This document shows, piece by piece, positions 1-5,235 of a stretch of DNA of 5,235 nt. Position numbers and translations under genes: made by a program. Below the pieces are notes generated by a model that saw only the letters and a list, made by a program, of their open reading frames with translations, was not told the DNA's origin and ran no database searches. Origin of the DNA: Bacteroidota bacterium (lineage in GTDB: Bacteria > Bacteroidota > Bacteroidia > Bacteroidales > PUMT01); NCBI GenBank assembly GCA_003567115.1, contig PXAP01000337.1, positions 1-5,235 of the forward strand, in the 5' to 3' direction. The stretch's first letter is position 1. Each line of letters begins with the position of its first letter.

Positions 1-800
1 CCGTGCTGAAAAAAGATTATGAAATACTCGGCAAACCTTACCTGAAGCTCAGGATAAAGTCAAACAAAAGACTGGCAATGGTAGCTGCCAGGATTTCCGA
101 TATAGGCACTGACGGAAGGGCAACAAGGGTCACATTCGGACTGCTCAATCTCACTCATCGCGACAGTGATGAAGAGCCTGAAGAACTTGTCCCCGGCAAA
201 GTATATGACGTTACGGTCCCTATGAACTATATAGCACAACATTTCCCTGCGGGTAACCAGCTGAGGATTTCCATATCCACTTCATACTGGCCCCTGGCCT
301 GGCCGTCACCCGAGCCCGCCAGGCTTACCATATACCCTTCGGAAAGCTCCCTTCTGCTACCCAAAAGAACTGTCGGTAAAAGGGATATTTCAAAAAAACC
401 ACTGGAAAAACCCGGCAAGCTTGAAGAACTTGACACCACCCTTCTGGTTCCCTCCTCGAGGGAATGGGTCGTGGAACGTAACCTCGCAACCAACGAGGTG
501 ACATTGAAAATTGAAAACAACGATCCCCAGTACATTCTGAATCACACTAATACTAAGCTGAGAAAAGATGTTACCGAAAAATACTATTACAGCAATAATA
601 AGTATGACACGGTAAGGGGAGAAGTCAAAAGCGTCAGGGAATTCCATCGTGATAACTGGCATATAAAAACCATTACCCGGACAATCCTGACTTCCAGCAG
701 GACCCACTTTATTATCAGGGCAACCCTGGATGCCTACGAAGGTGATGTGAGAGTGTTTAACAGGGCATATGATGAACAGGTACCAAGAGATATGGTTTAG
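1..800 (+). CDS. CocE/NonD (peptidase S15-like) family hydrolase, C-terminal part, 5' end outside window
   Basis: This is the last 265 codons of a larger alpha/beta-hydrolase; the reading frame is open to the left edge, so the GTG at position 3 is most likely an internal valine. Residues 1-120 (counting from position 3) match the C-terminal beta-sandwich of the X-Pro dipeptidyl-peptidase/cocaine-esterase family: VTFGLLNLTHRDSDEEPE at 43-60, FPAGNQLRISIST at 81-93 and YWPLAWPSPEPA at 95-106. Residues 150-265 form the extra tail of a large subgroup, with the conserved stretch DAYEGDVRVFNRAYDEQVPRD ending at the natural C-terminus. The Ser-Asp-His catalytic residues would lie in the missing N-terminal part, so activity cannot be judged here. 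The family hydrolyses peptide, amide or ester bonds; the substrate of this member is unknown. It lies 142 bp upstream of two ATP-grasp genes on the same strand, which suggests a shared pathway. Family assignment is firm; a peptidase role is inferred. Confidence 0.88.
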   Translation, partial: VLKKDYEILGKPYLKLRIKSNKRLAMVAARISDIGTDGRATRVTFGLLNLTHRDSDEEPEELVPGKVYDVTVPMNYIAQHFPAGNQLRISISTSYWPLAWPSPEPARLTIYPSESSLLLPKRTVGKRDISKKPLEKPGKLEELDTTLLVPSSREWVVERNLATNEVTLKIENNDPQYILNHTNTKLRKDVTEKYYYSNNKYDTVRGEVKSVREFHRDNWHIKTITRTILTSSRTHFIIRATLDAYEGDVRVFNRAYDEQVPRDMV

Positions 801-814
801 CAGAGATCCCGGGA

Positions 815-833
815 AAAACCTTGTGCCGGTTTT
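815..833 (+). terminator. Weak hairpin just after the hydrolase stop codon
   Basis: AAAACC (815-820) and GGTTTT (828-833) form a perfect 6-bp inverted repeat around a 7-base loop, 14 bases after the TAG stop at 798-800. The descending arm ends in four T residues. The stem is short and mostly A-T, so it could be a weak terminator, a partial attenuator or chance. If it does not terminate, the hydrolase and the ATP-grasp genes could be co-transcribed. Confidence 0.2.
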
Positions 834-885
834 AAAAACACACCAGGGATCAACAAATTGTATATAACACCTTATATCCCTTTAT

Positions 886-916
886 CAGCCGGTTCCTGAA
901 TATTTTCAGCAGGCTG
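886..916 (+). promoter_or_regulatory. Imperfect hairpin in the leader of ATP-grasp gene A
   Basis: An outer pair CAGCC (886-890)/GGCTG (912-916) encloses an inner perfect pair CTGAA (896-900)/TTCAG (905-909) with a TATT loop. It ends 26 bases before the ATG at 943. It may be a leader RNA structure or an operator. No convincing Bacteroidota-type promoter (TTTG ... TAnnTTTG) was found in 801-942; the AT-rich stretch 853-885 is the most promoter-like part but matches no consensus well. Confidence 0.22.
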
Positions 917-942
917 TTTATAAAGGCCAAAATAATCCTGTT

Positions 943-2235
943 ATGAGAGAAAAAAAGTATGTTTTTGTTGTTGGTCTGGATGATTTCAACCTGGAGAAAT
1001 TAAATCATTTACCCGAATCAGAAGAATGTGAGTTTTTACCGGCGGTAAAACTCAGTGAAATGCGCGACGTTGAGGAGTTCTCTATTCCAAGCCTTCTGGA
1101 AACGGCTGACCGGAGGATAAACCAGGCAGGCCGCATTGATGCAGTGGTTACCTGGTTTGACTTTCCGGGGTCTGTCCTGGTTCCCGTTATCGCGGAAAAG
1201 TATGACCTTCCCGGCCCGTCACTGAAAAACGTGATGAAATGTGAGCACAAATACTGGAGCCGCGTCGAGCAAAGCAAGGCGATACCCGAAAACATTCCCG
1301 GGTTCAGGGCATTTGATATTTACGATGACAATGCCTATGACACTATCGGTTTTGAGCCTCCGTTCTGGATCAAACCAATCAAATCGTATGGATCTTACCT
1401 TGCTTACAGGATCGAAGATAAAGAGCAGTTTAATGAATGTATTGAAGAGGCACGTGAACATATTGACCTGATGGTTGAGCCTTTCACCTATATTTTTGAC
1501 AAATACAAGGTGTCGCCGGAGATGTCAAAAATGGAGGAAAAGATGTTTGCCGAAACCGTGATCTCTGGCCATCAGTGCACTGCAGAAGGTTACGCCATAA
1601 ATAATCAGGTGGAGGTTTACGGTATTATCGATTCGATACTGGAAGGAGATACCTCCTCGTTTGCCCGTTATGATTATCCCAGCAGACTGGATCAAAAAGC
1701 ACAGGAGAGGATTGCCGGAGTGTCGGAAAAGGTGATCAGACAGATTGGCCTGAAAACTTCAGCCTTTAATATTGAATTCTTTTATAATGAAAATACCGGA
1801 GAGATCAAGCTGCTGGAGATAAACCCGAGAATGTCACAGTCCCATGCAGACATGTTTGAGAAAGTACACGGCATGTCGCATCATGAGGTTATGCTTAACC
1901 TGGCTCTGGACAGAAAGCCGGTTAAACTTGACAAAAAAGGTGAATTCAGGGTAGCTTCTCATTTTATGCTCAGGTCTTTTAAGCCCGGGATAGTCAGAAA
2001 TGCTCCCGGTGAGGAAACAATCAGCAGGCTGAAGCGTAAATATCTGGATTTTGATATTCTGCTTAACGTGGAAGAAGGTATGGACCTTGATGATATGGCT
2101 GAACATCACATTGACAGTTACAGTTACGTTATGGCAAATATTTTTCTCGGGGCACAGAGCAAAAAGGAGTTGATTGATAAATACAATGATGTGGTTGAAC
2201 AACTTTCAATCAGGGTCGATCCCAAAGAAGAGTGA
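943..2235 (+). CDS. ATP-grasp family protein A, probable carboxylate-amine (peptide-type) ligase
   Basis: A complete 430-residue ATP-grasp protein. ATP-grasp enzymes use ATP to activate a carboxylate as acyl phosphate and join it to an amine, thiol or similar group. Order of parts: N-terminal lobe 1-90 starting with a beta strand and VGLDDFNLEKLN (10-21); CEHKYWSR (100-107), whose Lys103 is in the place of an ATP-contacting lysine; FWIKPIKS (141-148) with the second lysine, Lys144; AETVISGHQCTAEGY (203-217); then NIEFFYNE (276-283) and LEINPRMSQSH (291-301), where Glu278, Glu292, Asn294 and Arg296 match the metal- and phosphate-binding residues of biotin carboxylase-like members. Residues 335-425 form a C-terminal domain as in amino-acid ligases and PurT-like proteins. 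There is no signal peptide, so it is cytoplasmic. The ATG at 943 is the first usable start after an in-frame TAA at 865-867; only a distant AAAGG (922-926) precedes it. Automated annotation may call it biotin carboxylase, but nothing shows a biotin role. The substrate is unknown. Confidence 0.9.
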   Translation: MREKKYVFVVGLDDFNLEKLNHLPESEECEFLPAVKLSEMRDVEEFSIPSLLETADRRINQAGRIDAVVTWFDFPGSVLVPVIAEKYDLPGPSLKNVMKCEHKYWSRVEQSKAIPENIPGFRAFDIYDDNAYDTIGFEPPFWIKPIKSYGSYLAYRIEDKEQFNECIEEAREHIDLMVEPFTYIFDKYKVSPEMSKMEEKMFAETVISGHQCTAEGYAINNQVEVYGIIDSILEGDTSSFARYDYPSRLDQKAQERIAGVSEKVIRQIGLKTSAFNIEFFYNENTGEIKLLEINPRMSQSHADMFEKVHGMSHHEVMLNLALDRKPVKLDKKGEFRVASHFMLRSFKPGIVRNAPGEETISRLKRKYLDFDILLNVEEGMDLDDMAEHHIDSYSYVMANIFLGAQSKKELIDKYNDVVEQLSIRVDPKEE

Positions 2236-2256
2236 TCAGCCTGAACCCTGCCCTGC

Positions 2257-2279
2257 ACACTTTTTTGTGTTTGAAACAC
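2257..2279. promoter_or_regulatory. Two overlapping, mutually exclusive inverted repeats
   Basis: ACAC (2257-2260) pairs with GTGT (2267-2270) around a six-T loop. The same GTGT also begins a near-perfect palindrome, GTGTTT (2267-2272), G, AAACAC (2274-2279). As DNA the 13-bp palindrome looks like a small operator; as RNA only one of the two pairings could form at a time. It lies 22-44 bases after the stop of ATP-grasp gene A. No clear GC stem with a following T tract is present, so it is a poor intrinsic terminator. Function is inferred only from symmetry. Confidence 0.25.
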
Positions 2280-2285
2280 TGAACA

Positions 2286-2310
2286 TGAATTACATGCTAA
2301 ACATAATTCA
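2286..2310. promoter_or_regulatory. 7-bp inverted repeat upstream of ATP-grasp gene B
   Basis: TGAATTA (2286-2292) and TAATTCA (2304-2310) are exact reverse complements separated by 11 bases, ending 34 bases before the ATG of gene B. The arm spacing (centre to centre 18 bases) could suit a dimeric regulator or an A-T stem. The surrounding 2281-2344 is AT-rich and might hold a promoter for gene B, but no standard promoter boxes could be picked out with confidence. Confidence 0.25.
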
Positions 2311-2344
2311 CTGATTATTAAATTGATTAACCTGTTTTATTAGG

Positions 2345-3634
2345 ATGAACCGGAAAAAAACCTTTTTTATCGTGGGACTGGATGATTTCAATCTGGAAAA
2401 GCTCAACCGCCTGCCGGAAGCTGAGGAGTATAACTTTTTACCCGCCCTGAAATTTTCGGAGATTCGGGGCATAGAAGAAATCTCCATTCCCGGGATGTTG
2501 AATTTAATAGATGAAAGGATAAAAGAAGCGGGACGCATAGACGCGATAGGCACATATTATGATTTCCCGGGATCTGTCCTGGTTCCCGTAATAGCCCGAA
2601 AGTACAATCTTCCGGCTCCTTCCCTGGAAAGCATTTTAAAATGCGAACATAAATACTGGAGCCGTTTTGAACAGCAAAAAGTAATTCCAGAAAACATACC
2701 CCAGTTTAAGGCTTTTGACCCTTTTTGTGATGATGCCTTTGAAAAAATAAATTTTATTCCGCCATACTGGATAAAACCGATCAAATCATTTCACTCATTT
2801 CTTGCCTACAGGGTTAACGATCCGATCCAGTTTAATGAATGCATTGAAGAGGTGCGTCAGAATATCAATTTCATGAATGAGCCCCTTAACTATATCCTTG
2901 CCGAATACGGTTTGCCCAGGGAGATAAGTGAAATGAAAGAAACAATGATCGCTGAAACCATGATAACAGGCCATCAGTGTACCGTTGAAGGATATGCCTT
3001 TGCAGATGAAGTGGTGGTATACGGCATTGTTGATTCGATCAGGGAGGATGACCGCTCTTCCTTTTCCCGTTATGAATATCCCTCTTCACTGCCCCAGGAG
3101 ATACAGTTCAGAATGGCCGATTTATCCAGGAGGGTGATTCTGCAGACCGGACTGATGAATTCAGGGTTTAATATTGAGTTCTTCTATAATGAAACAGCCA
3201 ACGCTATCTACCTTCTGGAGATAAATCCAAGAATATCCCAGGCCCATACCGATATATTTGAGAAGATACATGGCGTGTCACATCACCGGATAATGGTCAA
3301 CATGGCCGTAAATCAAATGCCCAAGCCTTTTGCCAATAAGGGGGAGTTCAACATTGCCGCCCATTTTATGCTCAGGGCATTCCATTCGGGTACAATAAAA
3401 AAAGTGCCCTCTGAAAAAGAAATTGATTACCTGGTGAAAAAATATCCTGATCTGGCTATTAAAATCAATGTCCGCGAGGGATTGAACCTGAATGACATGG
3501 ATATGCACCAACAGGACAGTTACAGTTTTGTACTGGCAAACATTATCCTTGGTGCCGAAACCAGGCGGGAGCTTCTTGAAAAGTACAATGACGTGACAGA
3601 GCATCTGACCTTCACTATTGATTATGAAGAGTAA
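2345..3634 (+). CDS. ATP-grasp family protein B, paralogue of protein A
   Basis: A complete 429-residue ATP-grasp protein that aligns with its upstream neighbour without gaps up to about residue 426; by hand count 251 of those positions are identical (59%). The same landmarks sit at the same positions: VGLDDFNLEKLN (10-21), CEHKYWSR (100-107) with Lys103, YWIKPIKS (141-148) with Lys144, AETMITGHQCTVEGY (203-217), NIEFFYNE (276-283), and LEINPRISQAH (291-301) with Glu292, Asn294 and Arg296. All expected nucleotide- and metal-binding residues are kept, so it is probably active rather than a decaying copy. The one glycine in the ATP-loop region of protein A (Gly150) is His150 here. Least conserved are 51-60, 181-200, 251-260, 321-330 and 351-390, candidates for altered substrate or partner contacts. 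The ATG at 2345 is the only ATG after an in-frame TGA at 2324-2326; TAGG touches it directly, so no properly spaced ribosome site exists. It probably acts with protein A, each on its own substrate, or as a heteromer. Confidence 0.9.
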   Translation: MNRKKTFFIVGLDDFNLEKLNRLPEAEEYNFLPALKFSEIRGIEEISIPGMLNLIDERIKEAGRIDAIGTYYDFPGSVLVPVIARKYNLPAPSLESILKCEHKYWSRFEQQKVIPENIPQFKAFDPFCDDAFEKINFIPPYWIKPIKSFHSFLAYRVNDPIQFNECIEEVRQNINFMNEPLNYILAEYGLPREISEMKETMIAETMITGHQCTVEGYAFADEVVVYGIVDSIREDDRSSFSRYEYPSSLPQEIQFRMADLSRRVILQTGLMNSGFNIEFFYNETANAIYLLEINPRISQAHTDIFEKIHGVSHHRIMVNMAVNQMPKPFANKGEFNIAAHFMLRAFHSGTIKKVPSEKEIDYLVKKYPDLAIKINVREGLNLNDMDMHQQDSYSFVLANIILGAETRRELLEKYNDVTEHLTFTIDYEE

Positions 3635-3660
3635 AATTCTGCCTGCGCAGATAAAGATAC

Positions 3661-3676
3661 TTCCCCTTCCGGGGAA
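3661..3676. terminator. Compact GC hairpin after ATP-grasp gene B
   Basis: TTCCCC (3661-3666) and GGGGAA (3671-3676) form a perfect 6-bp stem with a TTCC loop, 26 bases after the gene B stop. On the minus-strand transcript the loop reads GGAA, a GNRA-type tetraloop, which would make it unusually stable. On the plus strand it is followed by CAAAAAG rather than a T run, so it is not a classical intrinsic terminator; it could protect the 3' end of the message. Confidence 0.3.
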
Positions 3677-3717
3677 CAAAAAGATAATGACCCTTCCGGG
3701 GAACAAAACGATAATAC
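3664..3717. repeat. Two tandem copies of a 27-bp repeat
   Basis: Unit 1 (3664-3690) and unit 2 (3691-3717) abut directly and agree at 24 of 27 positions by hand count, both starting CCCTTCCGGGGAACAAAA. The first copy includes most of a 6-bp hairpin; in the second only the inner CCC/GGG pairs remain. The unit is a multiple of three, and one plus-strand frame reads it as two copies of a nine-residue LPGNK-type motif, but that frame has no recognisable protein and no credible start, so the repeat is treated as non-coding. Confidence 0.6.
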
Positions 3718-3733
3718 CGCCGCAGATATTGAA

Positions 3734-3772
3734 CCGGGGCACGGCACCATTCCGGAAATTTATAACCCCCGG
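3734..3772. other. GC inverted repeat in the convergent spacer
   Basis: CCGGGG (3734-3739) and CCCCGG (3767-3772) are exact reverse complements with a 27-base loop; within the loop TTCCGGAA (3750-3757) is itself self-complementary. No T run follows on either strand. It may help end transcription between two convergent genes or may reflect the GC-rich, CCGG-dense character of this spacer (3635-3900), in which no convincing gene is seen. Confidence 0.22.
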
Positions 3773-3872
3773 CAACTATCAGGTAAGCAGGATTAATTTG
3801 CCGGCAGGCATTCTGACACAGGTGATGCTTACTTCCGGTTTGGCTTAAAAGACCGGGACAAAGGGCCTGAGA

Positions 3873-3892
3873 GCCTGATTTACAAAGCAGGC
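3873..3892 (-). terminator. Candidate terminator hairpin for the DacB-type gene
   Basis: GCCTG (3873-3877) and CAGGC (3888-3892) form a 5-bp stem; after one mismatch, two or three more A-T pairs can extend it. Read on the minus strand it begins 9 bases after the TGA stop at 3901-3903, the expected place for a terminator. A strong T tract does not follow on that strand (TCTCAGGCCCTTTG), so efficiency is doubtful. Confidence 0.33.
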
Positions 3893-3900
3893 ATTACAGC

Positions 3901-5235
3901 TCAATAGCGGTAAATAATCTCTTTCAGAAAATCCCGGGTTGCCGCCCGCACCTTGTTGCTGTCCTTATTGTGATTGTTCACAAGCACTGAAAATATAAGC
4001 GTCCTTCCCCGTTCAGTTTCAAGGAATCCGCTCAGCGTTACCGCGTTGCCGCCAAGAGTGCCTGTTTTGGCATAAATCTTTCCCTTCTCTTCCCGGTAAA
4101 GGTTCTCCAGGGTACCCTCACCTCCGGTGGGTAAAAGGTGGCTGACCCTTTCAAATCCGAATTCATTTTTCATCTTTTCAAGGAGCCAGACAAACGAGCG
4201 GGGAGTGAAAAGATTATACCTGCTGAGGCCGCTGCCATCAATCCAGCGCGGCCTGTCAGGTATACCATCAAGATCATTGTCCAGGAGATAATCAATTACC
4301 AGCATCTCATCCATCACCCCGAAAAGTTCATTGGAAACCATTATCAGCAACTGTTCCGCAAAGAAGTTATCGCTGTGCAGCATCATCGGCCTGAACAGCG
4401 AATCGGAAACTGTTGAGGTTATCGTCATGAATCGTCCCGCCCCCTGCCAGTTTATTGAATGCCTGTCTCCTTCAGGATCGGGATACCTGCCATCCATTAA
4501 TTGCCGGTGAATTTCCGGAACGACATCCCTGTCGCCCATTAATTGACGTTGAACCCGGGGAACAGAATCTCTGTCCCCCGTCAGCTTCATCCTTAATCCG
4601 GGTATATCCATCAGTCCCGGTCGTGAAGGCGCAAGGTAAATATCCCTGTTCAGGGTGTCTGCAAGCAGCTCAAGCGCCGCCTGCATGCCATTTGTTGCAA
4701 AAGGCACGAACAGGTCACTCTCTCCCTCCAGTCCCAGATACACCGTGTAATCATTCAAGGTAAGCGGCCTGCTCACCTCAAATCTTCCATGGGGAGATTC
4801 CTTTACCTCAACCGGCCAGTTATGCCCGGGAAATGAAGAAGCATACGTTATCCCTGCATCCTGAACGTAACCTCCCATATCTCTCTGTGCCCATATCACC
4901 ACGTTGCCGTATACCGGCAAGGGACTTCGCTCAGGCATGTAATAATTGAGATAGAAGTTCCATGGCCAGCCATATCCCAGGGCGCCGGTCTGCCATTCGG
5001 GCTCAATAAAAACCAGCGGTTTCCCGGCTTGCCGCATAAAGTCAAAAACGGGCTGATCGGGAAAATCCATCAGCAGAAAGGTAGGATCGCCGGTGGCTTG
5101 CAGAAATATAGTGTCATTGTAATCCAAATACCGAACACCGGGAATACCTTCATCCAGATATTTCAAGCCGGCGTAAAGCGTCGGCAGCTTCACGTTACTG
5201 GCAGGCACGAAGAATTTATCGCTGTTGTGAGTGTA
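3901..5235 (-). CDS. dacB: D-alanyl-D-alanine carboxypeptidase/endopeptidase, PBP4 (peptidase S13) family, N-terminus outside window
   Basis: A penicillin-binding protein that trims or cleaves D-Ala-containing peptides of peptidoglycan in the periplasm. The 444 visible residues begin inside the first catalytic motif region; the GTG at 5206-5208 is an internal valine and the frame stays open to the right edge. Counting from the edge, PASNVKL (11-17) holds the SxxK motif with nucleophile Ser13 and Lys16; SDN (288-290) is the SxN motif, followed by FFAEQLL as in the family; KTG (390-392) is within YAKTGTLGG. GYGWPWNFYLNYY near 87-99 fits the conserved aromatic segment of the inserted domain between the first two motifs, and DGSGLSRYN (333-341) and LLPTGGEGTL (367-376) are family hallmarks. 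All catalytic motifs are intact. The missing part should be a signal peptide and a few tens of residues. An unusual three-unit repeat (218-259) lies just ahead of the SxN segment. The gene converges on the ATP-grasp genes and is a separate unit. Confidence 0.93.
   Translation of the reverse strand, partial: YTHNSDKFFVPASNVKLPTLYAGLKYLDEGIPGVRYLDYNDTIFLQATGDPTFLLMDFPDQPVFDFMRQAGKPLVFIEPEWQTGALGYGWPWNFYLNYYMPERSPLPVYGNVVIWAQRDMGGYVQDAGITYASSFPGHNWPVEVKESPHGRFEVSRPLTLNDYTVYLGLEGESDLFVPFATNGMQAALELLADTLNRDIYLAPSRPGLMDIPGLRMKLTGDRDSVPRVQRQLMGDRDVVPEIHRQLMDGRYPDPEGDRHSINWQGAGRFMTITSTVSDSLFRPMMLHSDNFFAEQLLIMVSNELFGVMDEMLVIDYLLDNDLDGIPDRPRWIDGSGLSRYNLFTPRSFVWLLEKMKNEFGFERVSHLLPTGGEGTLENLYREEKGKIYAKTGTLGGNAVTLSGFLETERGRTLIFSVLVNNHNKDSNKVRAATRDFLKEIIYRY
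4459..4584 (-). repeat. Three tandem 42-bp (14-residue) repeats inside the DacB-type gene
   Basis: Reading on the minus strand, unit 1 (4584-4543) encodes LTGDRDSVPRVQRQ, unit 2 (4542-4501) LMGDRDVVPEIHRQ and unit 3 (4500-4459) LMDGRYPDPEGDRH. Units 1 and 2 share 10 of 14 residues but only about 27 of 42 bases by hand count, so the protein is better kept than the DNA. Unit 3 is more diverged, keeping the leading Leu-Met, and the Arg, Pro-Glu and last Arg positions. The segment lies between the inserted domains and the SxN motif and is rich in charged residues, which suggests a surface loop. Confidence 0.75.

Noticed and set aside
3..5. GTG at the left edge as the start of a 265-residue protein
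   Set aside because: The sequence begins inside a known domain of a larger hydrolase and the frame is open to the window edge, so it is an internal codon. The same applies to the GTG at 5206-5208 in the DacB gene, which falls between FF and PASNVKL.
853..885. A promoter in the AT-rich stretch before ATP-grasp gene A (TTG near 858, TATAAC and TATATCCC downstream)
   Set aside because: Neither the Bacteroidota TTTG/TAnnTTTG pair nor a sigma-70 pair with proper spacing is convincing.
943..2235. Calling the ATP-grasp proteins biotin carboxylase subunits of acetyl-CoA carboxylase
   Set aside because: The shared residues are general ATP-grasp ligands. The glycine-rich loop differs, and no biotin carrier or carboxyltransferase gene is nearby.
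943..3634. Reading the ATP-grasp pair as D-Ala-D-Ala ligases linked to the neighbouring DacB carboxypeptidase
   Set aside because: The two proteins lack the typical Ddl segments and resemble the longer biotin carboxylase/amino-acid ligase layout; the DacB gene is convergent and so not in the same operon.
3278..3775. A 165-codon minus-strand frame opposite the 3' part of ATP-grasp gene B
   Set aside because: Most of it is antisense to a strongly supported gene, and the translation is a hydrophobic, low-complexity shadow with no family features.
3618..3848. A 76-codon plus-strand frame overlapping the end of ATP-grasp gene B and crossing the 27-bp repeat, with a nine-residue LPGNK-type repeat
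   Set aside because: It starts at a TTG inside gene B with no ribosome site, shows no recognisable domain, and its repeat is explained by a DNA tandem repeat whose length happens to be a multiple of three.

Overview
The window holds four protein genes. Three lie on the plus strand: the 3' end of a CocE/NonD-type hydrolase, then two full-length ATP-grasp proteins in tandem. The fourth, on the minus strand, is a PBP4/DacB-type D-alanyl-D-alanine carboxypeptidase that converges on them and runs off the right edge. No tRNA, rRNA, CRISPR array or mobile element is visible. Base composition is moderate, and neither complete start codon has a strong Shine-Dalgarno sequence. Together with the protein style, this suggests a Bacteroidota-like bacterium, often a source of metagenome-assembled sequence. 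The taxonomic call is an inference and is only tentative.

Layout: 1-800, C-terminal 265 residues of the hydrolase, which ends naturally at the family's terminal motif. 801-942, a short leader with two weak hairpins. 943-2235, ATP-grasp protein A (430 aa). 2236-2344, a spacer with three small inverted repeats. 2345-3634, ATP-grasp protein B (429 aa), which aligns to A without gaps until the last few residues (hand count about 251 identities in 426 positions, 59%). 3635-3900, a stop-to-stop spacer with a 27-bp tandem repeat and several hairpins. 3901-5235, the DacB-type gene on the minus strand, with all three penicillin-binding active-site motifs visible and an unusual triple 14-residue repeat inside it.

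How the genes may work together: the ATP-grasp proteins have the layout of carboxylate-amine ligases (N-terminal lobe, ATP-grasp core with an ExNPR metal-binding motif, C-terminal domain). The gene upstream belongs to a family that cleaves peptide, amide or ester bonds. The same-strand arrangement with 142-bp and 109-bp gaps fits a small pathway that makes and breaks an amide- or peptide-type bond, with two related ligases possibly differing in substrate. No substrate can be read from the sequence. The DacB gene is convergent, belongs to a separate transcription unit, and is probably cell-wall housekeeping unrelated to the module.
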